Of a stretch of DNA of 6,812 bases, positions 1 to 6,812 are shown one piece after another. The position numbers and the translations under genes are program-made. Under the pieces are notes generated by a model. The model was given only the letters and a program-made list of their open reading frames with translations. It had not been told where the DNA came from and did no database searches. Location of the stretch: the NCBI GenBank assembly GCA_027457225.1, contig DAIDTL010000059.1, positions 1 through 6,812 of the forward strand. Reading direction: 5' to 3'. The DNA comes from Ferrovaceae bacterium. GTDB taxonomy: Bacteria > Pseudomonadota > Gammaproteobacteria > Burkholderiales > Ferrovaceae. Position 1 is the stretch's first letter. The number at the start of each line of letters is the position of its first letter.

Positions 1-3000
1 ACGGAAGTAGCATTCGCCGCTGATGGCCCCATACAGAACGGTATTGCCGATGATAATGTTTTCTTCCGGCTTGATAGGGCAGTCAGCTGCAGGATAGATT
101 ACGATGCGTCCACCCGAGAGGCCCTTGCCAACGTAGTCATTGGCTTCGCCCTCCAGTTCGAGGGTGATGCCATGCGCCAGGAAGGCTCCAAAGCTCTGTC
201 CCGCAGTGCCGTGGGCGCGGATGACAATCGTGTCATCGGGTAACCCTGCATGGCCATAATGGCGGGCCACTTCTCCGGAAAGCATGGCGCCAATGGTACG
301 ATTGACATTACGCACGGCAATGTCGATCGTTACCGGTTTGCGTTGTTCGATGGCTGGTTTGGATTGCGCAATCAGTTGGTGGTCCAGAGCATGGATAAGG
401 CCATGGTCCTGGCGTTCTTTCCAGGAACGGGCCACGTCGTGCGGCATGTCCGGACTGTGGAAAATTTTTGAAAAATCAAGTCCACGAGCCTTCCAGTGTG
501 AAATACCTGGCCTCATGTCGAGCATGTCAACCCTGCCGACCATTTCATCGAAGGTGCGGAACCCCATCTGGGCCATATATTCACGGACTTCTTCGGCCAC
601 AAAAAAGAAAAAGTTGATGACATGCTCGGGTTGGCCGGTGAATTTCTTGATCAATTCGGGATCTTGGGTAGCCACGCCCACCGGACAGGTATTGAGATGG
701 CATTTGCGCATCATGATGCAGCCTTCCACCACCAGCGGGGCCGTAGCAAACCCGAATTCATCGGCGCCCAGCAACGCACCGACCACAACGTCACGACCTG
801 TTTTCATTTGACCGTCAGCCTGGACGCAGATGCGTCCACGAAGGCGGTTAAGAACCAGGGTTTGCTGGGTTTCCGCCAAGCCGAGTTCCCAGGGCGAGCC
901 CGCATACTTGATCGATGACAGCGGCGAAGCGCCGGTGCCACCATCATGCCCGGAAATGGTGACATGATCCGCATGCGCTTTGGAGACCCCTGCAGCTACG
1001 GTGCCCACTCCGACTTCGGATACCAGTTTGACGCTGATGCGGGCACGTGAATTGACGTTTTTGAGGTCATGGATCAGCTGGGCCAGATCCTCAATCGAGT
1101 AAATGTCATGGTGCGGAGGGGGCGAGATCAGTCCCACACCGGGAACCGAGTGACGTAATTTGCCAATGTACTTGCTGACCTTATGCCCCGGTAACTGACC
1201 GCCTTCCCCAGGCTTGGCGCCCTGCGCCATCTTGATCTGAATGTCATCGGCATTGACCAGATACTCTGCGGTAACTCCAAAGCGGCCGGAAGCGACCTGC
1301 TTGATGGCGGAGCGCATGGAATCCCCATTGGGCATGGGTTTAAAACGGAGCGGATCTTCGCCGCCTTCGCCAGTATTGGATTTTCCGCCAATCCGGTTCA
1401 TCGCGATTGCGAGCGTGCTGTGTGCCTGGTGCGAAATGGAACCGAGGGACATGGCTCCGGTGGCAAAGCGTTTAACGACGGATTGCGCAGGTTCGACTTC
1501 GGACAGTGGGATGGGTTGCGCGGACTGCTTGACCTCAAACAGGCCGCGCAGGGTCATCAGGCGCTGCGATTGGTCGTTGATGGCCTTGGCATATTCGCGG
1601 TAGGTGCTATAGCTGCCTGTGCGTGTGGCATTCTGGAGTTTGGAGATACTTTCCGGTGTCCACATGTGGGCTTCGCCACGGGTGCGATAAGCGTATTCTC
1701 CCCCAGCGTCCAGGGATTCCCGATACAACGGAGCATCGGAAAACGCCTGCATGTGAAGACGCAGCGACTCTTCCGCGACTTCAGCCAGGCCAATACCTTC
1801 CACGGTACTGGAAGTACCGGTGAAATACTGGTTGACGAACGCAGAGTTGAGCCCCACGGCCTCAAAAATCTGTGCGCCACAATAAGACTGATAGGTGGAG
1901 ATGCCCATCTTGGACATGACCTTAAGGAGTCCCTTGGAAATGGCTTTGGTGTACCTCTTGCGCGCTTCCTTGAAATCCAGGTCCTGAGGCAGATAGTGAT
2001 GACTCATGGATTCCAGGGTTTCATAAGCAAGGTAGGGGTACACCGCCTCGGCCCCATATCCTGCCAGCAGGGCAAAGTGATGCACTTCGCGGGCAGAGCC
2101 GGTTTCAATCACCATGCCGGTACTGGTACGCAAACCATTTTTAACCAGATGATGATGTACGGCAGCGGTTGCGAGCAGGGCGGGAATGGCTACCCGGTCT
2201 GCGTTCATGTCACGATCGGACAAGATCATAATGTTGCATCCCTGGCGCGCTGCAGTCAGCACGGATTGGCAGAGCGCTTCCACCGCACGGGCCATGCCGC
2301 CATCGCTCTTTGAAACGGAGTAGCAGATGGAGAGTGTGGCCGAGCGGAACTGACCTTGAGTGAAGTCAGCAATGATCCTGATTTTTTCCATGTCTTCGGG
2401 CGTCAGAACCGGCTGACTGACCTCCAGACGGGGTTGGGGATCGGTAGCGTCAAAGCCCAACAGGTTGGGACGCGGCCCGATAAAGGACACCAAAGACATC
2501 ACCAGTTCTTCACGAATAGGGTCAATGGGCGGGTTAGTCACCTGTGCAAACAGTTGCCGGAAATATTGATAGAGAGATTTTGGGCGATCTGACAACACGG
2601 CCAATGGGGTATCGTCGCCCATGGAACCTACAGCTTCCTGACCGGTGGCTGCCATGGGTGCAAGCAGGAACTTGAGTTCTTCCTCCGTGAAGCCAAAAGC
2701 CTGCTGCCGATTCAGCAGCGGCTCCGGTTGTTCCTGCGAGAGCACTGCAGGTGCGGGCGGCAGGTCCTCTATGCGGGTTTGGGTTTTAGAAAGCCACTGG
2801 CGATAGGGATGAGCCATCGACAATTGCTGCTTGAGCTCGACATCACTCACAATACGTCCCTGCTCCAGGTCGATCAGGAGCATCTTGCCGGGTTGGAGGC
2901 GCCACTTTTTGATGATCTTATGCTGTGGAATGTCCAGTACGCCCATCTCTGAGGCCATCAGAACGATGTCATCGCTGGTTTGCAGATAACGAGCCGGGCG

Positions 3001-4122
3001 TAATCCATTGCGATCAAGGGTTGCGCCAATTTGGCGACCATCGGTAAAAGCTACGGCGGCGGGGCCGTCCCAGGGTTCCATTAAGGCGGCATGGTATTCA
3101 TAGTAGGCACGCCGTTCTTCGTCCATCAATGGGTTGCCGGTCCAGGCTTCAGGGATCAGCATGGTCATGGCTTGCACCAGGGAGTAACCTCCCGCCACCA
3201 GCAGTTCCAGCGCATTATCGAAGCAGGCAGAGTCCGACTGTTCCTCTACGATGAGCGGCCAGATCTTGCCAAGATCTTCTCCCAACAATGTGGAGGCCAT
3301 TGCGCCGCGGCGTGCGGCCATCCAGTTGACGTTGCCGCGCAACGTGTTGATTTCGCCATTGTGGGCAATCATGCGGAAGGGATGGGCCAGATCCCAGGTG
3401 GGGAATGTATTCGTGGAAAAGCGTTGATGCACCAGCGCCAGGGCTGACACCATGGCAGGATCATTCAAATCCCGGTAGTAACGCCCTACCTGGTCGGCCA
3501 GCAGCATGCCCTTGTAAATCAAGGTCCGCGAAGACAGCGATGGCAGGTAAAACTGGGTGCGCCCAATGCGTTGCTGTGCAACCAGATGTTCGGCGCGCTT
3601 ACGCAGCACAAACAATTTGCGTTCGAAGGCGTTCTGATCGGGACACTGCGGTCCACAAGCCAGGAAAATCTGACGAATCACGGGTTCGACCAGTTTGACG
3701 CTCTCGCCCAGGCCACAGTTGTCGGTCGGGACATCGCGCCAGCCCAGAACGATTTGCCCTTCCTCGATGGCACATTGCGTCAGGATTTGCTCGCAAGTGG
3801 CGCGCGCCACGCTATCTTGCGGCAAAAACACCATTCCCACAGCATAGTTGCCCAGCACAGGGAGGTTGATCCCAAGAACAGCCGTTTCCTTGCGCAAGAA
3901 GGCGTCCGGCATCTGGATCAGGATTCCTGCGCCATCACCAGCCAGCGGATCCGCTCCCGTGGCACCGCGGTGCGACAGGTTTTCCAGAATCTTGAGCCCT
4001 TGCCGAACAATGGTATGGCTTTGGACCCCTTTGATATGGGCCACAAAACCCACACCGCAGGCGTCATGTTCGTGGGCAGGGTCATATAGTCCCTGGCGGA
4101 GGGGCGGCGAAGCGTGATTCAA
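1..4122 (-). CDS. gltB: Glutamate synthase [NADPH] large (alpha) subunit, C-terminus cut by window edge
   Basis: Makes glutamate from glutamine and 2-oxoglutarate in the cytoplasm: the N-terminal domain releases ammonia, which is channelled to an FMN/iron-sulfur synthase domain supplied with electrons by GltD. I checked the whole frame: 1374 codons with no stop. The family is usually about 1470-1550 residues, so roughly the last 100-170 are missing. Visible parts: nucleophile Cys22 in HDACGVGF; amidotransferase motif HNGEINT from residue 254; central domain around MGDDTP (about 501); FMN-domain motif GGKSNTGEGGEDP from about 911; GHDGGTGASP around His1059; 3Fe-4S cysteines Cys1135, Cys1141 and Cys1146 (C-x5-C-x4-C); start of the GXGXG beta-helix domain near Gly1332. 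The start is TTG at 4122: an in-frame TGA lies at 4150-4152 and no ATG or GTG occurs before Cys22. That leaves a 21-residue propeptide to be removed. gltD is expected beyond the left edge. Confidence 0.97.
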   Translation of the reverse strand, partial: MNHASPPLRQGLYDPAHEHDACGVGFVAHIKGVQSHTIVRQGLKILENLSHRGATGADPLAGDGAGILIQMPDAFLRKETAVLGINLPVLGNYAVGMVFLPQDSVARATCEQILTQCAIEEGQIVLGWRDVPTDNCGLGESVKLVEPVIRQIFLACGPQCPDQNAFERKLFVLRKRAEHLVAQQRIGRTQFYLPSLSSRTLIYKGMLLADQVGRYYRDLNDPAMVSALALVHQRFSTNTFPTWDLAHPFRMIAHNGEINTLRGNVNWMAARRGAMASTLLGEDLGKIWPLIVEEQSDSACFDNALELLVAGGYSLVQAMTMLIPEAWTGNPLMDEERRAYYEYHAALMEPWDGPAAVAFTDGRQIGATLDRNGLRPARYLQTSDDIVLMASEMGVLDIPQHKIIKKWRLQPGKMLLIDLEQGRIVSDVELKQQLSMAHPYRQWLSKTQTRIEDLPPAPAVLSQEQPEPLLNRQQAFGFTEEELKFLLAPMAATGQEAVGSMGDDTPLAVLSDRPKSLYQYFRQLFAQVTNPPIDPIREELVMSLVSFIGPRPNLLGFDATDPQPRLEVSQPVLTPEDMEKIRIIADFTQGQFRSATLSICYSVSKSDGGMARAVEALCQSVLTAARQGCNIMILSDRDMNADRVAIPALLATAAVHHHLVKNGLRTSTGMVIETGSAREVHHFALLAGYGAEAVYPYLAYETLESMSHHYLPQDLDFKEARKRYTKAISKGLLKVMSKMGISTYQSYCGAQIFEAVGLNSAFVNQYFTGTSSTVEGIGLAEVAEESLRLHMQAFSDAPLYRESLDAGGEYAYRTRGEAHMWTPESISKLQNATRTGSYSTYREYAKAINDQSQRLMTLRGLFEVKQSAQPIPLSEVEPAQSVVKRFATGAMSLGSISHQAHSTLAIAMNRIGGKSNTGEGGEDPLRFKPMPNGDSMRSAIKQVASGRFGVTAEYLVNADDIQIKMAQGAKPGEGGQLPGHKVSKYIGKLRHSVPGVGLISPPPHHDIYSIEDLAQLIHDLKNVNSRARISVKLVSEVGVGTVAAGVSKAHADHVTISGHDGGTGASPLSSIKYAGSPWELGLAETQQTLVLNRLRGRICVQADGQMKTGRDVVVGALLGADEFGFATAPLVVEGCIMMRKCHLNTCPVGVATQDPELIKKFTGQPEHVINFFFFVAEEVREYMAQMGFRTFDEMVGRVDMLDMRPGISHWKARGLDFSKIFHSPDMPHDVARSWKERQDHGLIHALDHQLIAQSKPAIEQRKPVTIDIAVRNVNRTIGAMLSGEVARHYGHAGLPDDTIVIRAHGTAGQSFGAFLAHGITLELEGEANDYVGKGLSGGRIVIYPAADCPIKPEENIIIGNTVLYGAISGECYFR

Positions 4123-4130
4123 TCGAATAA

Positions 4131-4135
4131 CCTCT
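4131..4135 (-). promoter_or_regulatory. Ribosome binding site supporting the gltB TTG start
   Basis: The minus strand reads AGAGG eight nucleotides before the TTG at 4122. This is a good Shine-Dalgarno match at normal spacing and supports TTG as the initiation codon. No conventional alternative start exists between the upstream in-frame stop and the catalytic cysteine. Confidence 0.6.
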
Positions 4136-4166
4136 GCTTTTTCAAAAGATCATGTGCAAGGGGGCG

Positions 4167-4188
4167 CCGGAGTCAAACCGCAGTCAAA
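4167..4188 (-). repeat. Tandem 11-bp direct repeat upstream of gltB
   Basis: On the minus strand TTTGACTGCGG (4188-4178) is followed immediately by TTTGACTCCGG (4177-4167): two 11-bp units with one mismatch. The period is close to one DNA helical turn, so two protein subunits could bind the same face. It lies 45 bp upstream of the gltB start. The second unit contains TTGACT, which could instead be a -35 element followed after 16 bp by CATGAT (4149-4154). Both readings are inference; chance duplication is possible. Confidence 0.4.
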
Positions 4189-4221
4189 GGCAAGGCTGCA
4201 CGTGTACGCACCGGGCATAGG

Positions 4222-4250
4222 ATGATACAGCCATCCCCCTCGTGGGGCAA
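4222..4250 (-). promoter_or_regulatory. Possible sigma70-type promoter for gltB
   Basis: On the minus strand TTGCCC (4250-4245, four of six matches to the -35 consensus) is separated by 17 bp from TATCAT (4227-4222, five of six matches to the -10 consensus). It sits just after the aroB stop codon and would give gltB its own promoter with a leader of roughly 90-100 nt that contains the tandem repeat. A competing candidate, TTGACT with a 16-bp spacer and CATGAT at 4149-4176, lies closer to the gene. The choice cannot be made by eye. Confidence 0.3.
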
Positions 4251-4253
4251 CAT

Positions 4254-5372
4254 TTAGGCCCGCGATTCTGGGTTGGCGTCGATAAAACGACCCTGGTCAG
4301 AGGAGAGCACAGCGGTGAGTGCCTCAAGCGGCGCATCCTTGGTCAGGACGGCATGCCCCAGGCTCTTGAGCAATACAAAGCGGAGTTTTCCCGCTTCCAC
4401 TTTTTTGTCTGAAGCCATGAGTTCAAGGTAACGGGATACTCCGAAGTTTGGAGCGCGACACGGCAACCCGACCCGTTGCATCAGGGTTTCGATGAAAGCC
4501 ACATCGTTTGGGCTAAGCCAGCCAAGATGCTGGGAGAGGTCTGCAGCCAGAAGGGTTCCTGCAGCGACGGCTTCGCCATGGAGCCAGTTGCCGTAGCCGG
4601 CACCTGCCTCGATGGCGTGGCCAAAGGTATGCCCAAGATTAAGCAATGCGCGCACTCCCGTGGTTTCAAACTCGTCCAGGGCGACGACTTCTGCTTTGTT
4701 GCGACAGGCGTCCAGAATGGCCTGACTGAGGATTTCCGGATCGCGCTGAACCAGCGCTTCCAGATGATGGTCCAGCCAGTTCAGAAAGGGCAGGTCTCGA
4801 ATCAAGCCGTATTTGATGATTTCAGAGATCCCGGCACGAAAGTCGCGCAAGGGCAATGTATCCAGGGTGAGTGTATCGGCCAGAACCAGACGCGGCTGAT
4901 GAAAAGCGCCAATCAAATTTTTACCTAACGGGTGATTAATCCCTGTCTTGCCACCAACAGATGAATCGACTTGAGCCAGCAGCGTCGTGGGAATCTGGAT
5001 GAGGGGGACGCCCCGCAGGAACGTGGCAGCAGCAAAACCGGCCAGATCGCCGATCACACCCCCCCCCAAAGCGATCACTGTGGTTTTGCGTTCGCAACGA
5101 TGCGTCAGCAATTCATCGTGAATTTGATAGAGCGTTTCGCGAGTTTTGTAAGCTTCGCCGTCAGGAAGCACAATGGCAACGGACCGGACCCCCGCTGTCA
5201 GGAGCGTGTTTTGCAGCGGGTTCAGGTAGAGCGCAGCGACCGTCGTGTTGGTGACGATGGCGACATCGGAACCCGCGAGGTGCGGCAGGATCAGCTCGGG
5301 GTGGTTCAAAAGGCCGGGGCCGATATGGATGGGGTAAGGGGCTCCGGCCAGATCAACGGTCAAGGTTTTCAT
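4254..5372 (-). CDS. aroB: 3-dehydroquinate synthase
   Basis: Converts the seven-carbon phosphate DAHP to 3-dehydroquinate, the second step of the shikimate pathway; a cytoplasmic NAD- and metal-dependent enzyme. The protein has 372 residues, a normal family length. Visible motifs: DGEAYKT near 71-77 (sugar-phosphate side), glycine-rich NAD-binding segment GGGVIGD at 103-109, PTTLLAQVDSSVGGKTGIN at 128-146 and GKN around 150. The metal ligands of the family are present as Glu184 (ISEIIKYG), His248 (NLGHTFGHAIE) and His265 (LHGEAVAAG). I chose the ATG at 5372 because MKTLTVDLAG begins the conserved fold; the frame stays open to 5444, but those 24 extra codons lie inside aroK and are low-complexity for this family. 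The first 20 nt overlap the end of aroK and no clear Shine-Dalgarno is seen, so translational coupling is likely. The stop is TAA at 4254-4256. Confidence 0.97.
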   Translation of the reverse strand: MKTLTVDLAGAPYPIHIGPGLLNHPELILPHLAGSDVAIVTNTTVAALYLNPLQNTLLTAGVRSVAIVLPDGEAYKTRETLYQIHDELLTHRCERKTTVIALGGGVIGDLAGFAAATFLRGVPLIQIPTTLLAQVDSSVGGKTGINHPLGKNLIGAFHQPRLVLADTLTLDTLPLRDFRAGISEIIKYGLIRDLPFLNWLDHHLEALVQRDPEILSQAILDACRNKAEVVALDEFETTGVRALLNLGHTFGHAIEAGAGYGNWLHGEAVAAGTLLAADLSQHLGWLSPNDVAFIETLMQRVGLPCRAPNFGVSRYLELMASDKKVEAGKLRFVLLKSLGHAVLTKDAPLEALTAVLSSDQGRFIDANPESRA

Positions 5373-5901
5373 GGGTTTTGTGTCTGTCGATTTCAGTTTC
5401 CAATTGGGTGACCAGTTTCTGGACGCTCTGATGCGCGGTATCAATCACGATATGGGCTGTTTCCCGGTAAAGGGGGTCCCGATGTTCGTAGAGGCGCTGC
5501 AGCCGGCTCTTGGGGTCTGCGGTCTGCAACAGGGGCCGGGCACGGTCATGACGGGTGCGATGCCATAGGTCTTCAGTGCAGGCCCGAAGATAGATGACAG
5601 TGCCATGCTGGCGTAGCTGCTCGCGGGTTTTGACGCTCAATATAGCGCCTCCCCCGGTAGCCAGTACAATTCCTTGACGCTTGACCAGCTCGGCGATGAC
5701 GTCCTCCTCGCGTGTCCGGAAGCCTGATTCGCCTTCCAGGTCGAAAATCGTGGCGATCCGCACCCCGGTCCGGGCCTCGATTTCCTGGTCGGAATCCACA
5801 AAAGTGAGTTGCATGCGGCGGGCCAGCGCCCGTCCGACGGTCGTCTTGCCGGCGCCCATCAGGCCAACCAGAAAATAATTGTGATTTGTATCCATGGACA
5901 C
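5353..5901 (-). CDS. aroK: Shikimate kinase
   Basis: Phosphorylates shikimate to shikimate 3-phosphate with ATP, the fifth step of the shikimate pathway, in the cytoplasm. The protein has 182 residues, typical of AroK/AroL enzymes. Motifs: Walker A GLMGAGKT at 13-20; shikimate-binding DSD at 36-38; Arg62 in GFRTREE; GGG at 83-85; LID arginine Arg122 in RPLL; and Arg141 in EHRDPLY. The start is uncertain: GTG at 5901 or ATG at 5895, two codons apart, neither with a good Shine-Dalgarno at proper spacing (AAGGGG lies about 15 nt before the GTG, which is far). It is the first gene of an aroK-aroB pair and its last 20 nt overlap the start of aroB. I use aroK rather than aroL because of its linkage to aroB. 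Confidence 0.96.
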   Translation of the reverse strand: MSMDTNHNYFLVGLMGAGKTTVGRALARRMQLTFVDSDQEIEARTGVRIATIFDLEGESGFRTREEDVIAELVKRQGIVLATGGGAILSVKTREQLRQHGTVIYLRACTEDLWHRTRHDRARPLLQTADPKSRLQRLYEHRDPLYRETAHIVIDTAHQSVQKLVTQLETEIDRHKTHENLDR

Positions 5902-5921
5902 ATTGTATCCGAGCGACCCCT

Positions 5922-5927
5922 TATAAT
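5922..5927 (+). promoter_or_regulatory. Possible -10 element for the penicillin-binding protein gene
   Basis: A perfect TATAAT lies 32 bp upstream of the PBP start codon, in the 57-bp divergent spacer. It would place the transcription start near 5934 and give a short leader of about 25 nt. No good -35 sits at 16-18 bp; the best match, TGGACA (5895-5900), is 21 bp away, too far for a standard promoter, and lies inside aroK. The core TTATAA is self-complementary, so the same bases could contribute to aroK transcription on the other strand. The aroK promoter itself is not clear. Confidence 0.35.
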
Positions 5928-5947
5928 GCGGGTCAGTCCCTAATGAT

Positions 5948-5952
5948 AAGAG
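5948..5952 (+). promoter_or_regulatory. Ribosome binding site of the penicillin-binding protein gene
   Basis: AAGAG lies six nucleotides before the ATG at 5959, a moderate Shine-Dalgarno match. Three in-frame stop codons in a row, TAA TGA TAA at 5941-5949, sit just upstream, so translation cannot begin further 5' in this frame. Confidence 0.45.
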
Positions 5953-5958
5953 TGTGTC

Positions 5959-6812
5959 ATGTCGCCACGCAGCTTTCTTTATCCTTTAGCCATTTTGGCT
6001 ACCTTGGGCTTGGTGGGGCTGGGCATTATCGTGCTGACCCTGGCCTTGTTGTACCCCAAACTCCCCAGCCTGGAATCCATGACGGACTATCGTCCCAAGG
6101 TGCCACTACGGATATTTACCGCTGATGACCAACTGATTGGCGAGTTTGGCGAGGAGCGGCGTGCAGTACTTAAAATTCAAGCCGTTCCACTGCGGATGCG
6201 CCAGGCTATTCTGGCTGCCGAAGACGACCGGTTTTATCAGCACGGTGCGGTGGACTATCAGGGGGTGATGCGGGCCCTGGTGGCCAACGTATTCTCGGCC
6301 AGCGTCAAGGAAGGTGCCAGTACCATTACCATGCAGGTGGCACGCAATTTTTTTCTCAGTAACGAACGCACTTATGCCCGCAAGCTGTCGGAAGTGCTCC
6401 TGGCTTATAAGATTGAGAGCAGTTTAAGCAAGGATCAGATCCTTGAACTCTACATCAACCAAATCTACCTGGGCCAACGGGCCTACGGTTTCGGAGCTGC
6501 AGCCTATGTCTATTATGGAAACCCGCTGGAGCAGCTGAATCTCGCTGAGATGGCCATGCTTGCCGGCCTGCCCAAGGCACCTTCACGTTATAACCCGGTC
6601 ATCAATCCAAAACGCGCGGCCTTGCGCCAACAGTATGTGTTAAGGCGCATGCACGAACTCAAGTTCATCAGCGATTCCGAATATAACGAAGCCATTCGGC
6701 ACCCCGGCCACGTGACGCCTTTTCACTCGGGATTCCTGCTCAAGGCTGATTACGTGGCTGAAATGGCGCGACAGTACATGGTGCAAGCCTATGGTGACGA
6801 GGTGTACAACAA
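5959..6812 (+). CDS. mrcA: Class A penicillin-binding protein 1A (bifunctional transglycosylase/transpeptidase), N-terminal part
   Basis: Polymerises lipid II into glycan strands and cross-links them at the periplasmic face of the inner membrane. Only 284 complete codons are in the window; these enzymes usually run to about 750-850 residues, so the transpeptidase domain lies beyond the right edge. A short cytoplasmic start is followed by one membrane segment (about residues 7-32), acting as an uncleaved signal anchor. The glycosyltransferase family 51 domain covers about 50-225: catalytic Glu88 in AAEDDRFYQH, GASTITMQVARN at 119-130, RKLSEVLLAYKIE at 141-153, a second conserved glutamate (Glu163) in LELYINQIYLG, then AMLAGLPKAPSRYNP at 199-213. 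Residues after about 225 begin the linker region that in PBP1A leads to the OB-like and transpeptidase domains. ponA is a synonym. The assignment to PBP1A rather than PBP1B or PBP1C rests on motif style and on the aroK neighbourhood. Confidence 0.93.
   Translation, partial: MSPRSFLYPLAILATLGLVGLGIIVLTLALLYPKLPSLESMTDYRPKVPLRIFTADDQLIGEFGEERRAVLKIQAVPLRMRQAILAAEDDRFYQHGAVDYQGVMRALVANVFSASVKEGASTITMQVARNFFLSNERTYARKLSEVLLAYKIESSLSKDQILELYINQIYLGQRAYGFGAAAYVYYGNPLEQLNLAEMAMLAGLPKAPSRYNPVINPKRAALRQQYVLRRMHELKFISDSEYNEAIRHPGHVTPFHSGFLLKADYVAEMARQYMVQAYGDEVYN

Noticed and set aside
599..613. An A-rich run (four Phe in a row in GltB) as a programmed frameshift site.
   Set aside because: The gltB frame stays intact on both sides and no alternative product follows; FFFF is a plausible variant of an aromatic-rich stretch in this family.
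284..811. A 175-codon plus-strand open frame near the left edge.
   Set aside because: It lies opposite the conserved FMN/iron-sulfur region of gltB and is rich in Trp, Ser, Thr and Arg, as expected of an antisense shadow.
1420..2313. A 297-codon plus-strand open frame opposite gltB.
   Set aside because: It is codon-aligned with the sense gltB frame, which is fully open and encodes clear glutamate synthase; the antisense translation has no recognisable domain. Its length is a by-product of gltB codon use.
3571..4089. A 172-codon plus-strand open frame opposite the gltB amidotransferase domain.
   Set aside because: It is again the codon-aligned mirror of gltB, with no recognisable motif.
4231..4247. 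A small CCCC/GGGG hairpin just after aroB as a terminator.
   Set aside because: The stem is only four pairs and no U-tract follows on the minus strand, so an intrinsic terminator is not supported.
5373..5444. An upstream extension of aroB to an ATG at 5444.
   Set aside because: It would lie entirely inside aroK and adds 24 residues that do not look like the start of dehydroquinate synthase; the fold begins at MKTLTVDL.
5902..5907. TACAAT on the minus strand as the -10 of aroK.
   Set aside because: It abuts the GTG start, so the transcript would begin inside the coding sequence, and there is no -35 at the right distance.
5886..6125. A 79-codon plus-strand open frame crossing the spacer and the PBP start.
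   Set aside because: It overlaps the start of aroK and the membrane anchor of the PBP in a different frame and has no recognisable feature.

Overview
The window is a stretch of proteobacterial chromosome of moderately high GC holding four genes: three housekeeping genes read on the minus strand and one read divergently on the plus strand. The proteins look beta- or gammaproteobacterial (Acidithiobacillia also possible). The gene neighbourhood fits, since peptidoglycan synthase, aroK, aroB and gltB lie close together in many of these bacteria. I cannot name a species from sequence alone.

Layout: positions 1-4122 (minus) hold nearly all of gltB, the large subunit of NADPH-dependent glutamate synthase; its C-terminal end runs off the left edge. 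A 131-bp spacer (4123-4253) follows, with a possible promoter and a tandem 11-bp direct repeat. Positions 4254-5372 (minus) are aroB (3-dehydroquinate synthase). Positions 5353-5901 (minus) are aroK (shikimate kinase), whose 3' end overlaps aroB by 20 nt. A 57-bp divergent spacer (5902-5958) separates aroK from a plus-strand gene at 5959-6812, the N-terminal part of a class A penicillin-binding protein (PBP1A type) that runs off the right edge.

How they work together: AroB and AroK catalyse steps 2 and 5 of the shikimate pathway (chorismate, then aromatic amino acids and folate) and are almost certainly co-transcribed and translationally coupled. GltB, with a GltD small subunit expected beyond the left edge, makes glutamate from glutamine and 2-oxoglutarate. 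The PBP builds the cell wall and is functionally separate; its position reflects an old conserved neighbourhood.

I found no mobile element, CRISPR array, RNA gene or defence system. The points worth a second look are modest: the compressed gene order (no pilMNOPQ between the PBP gene and aroK, and no damX or dgt type gene between aroB and gltB), the direct repeat upstream of gltB, the TTG start of gltB with a short propeptide, and a nine-G run in the NAD-binding motif of aroB.
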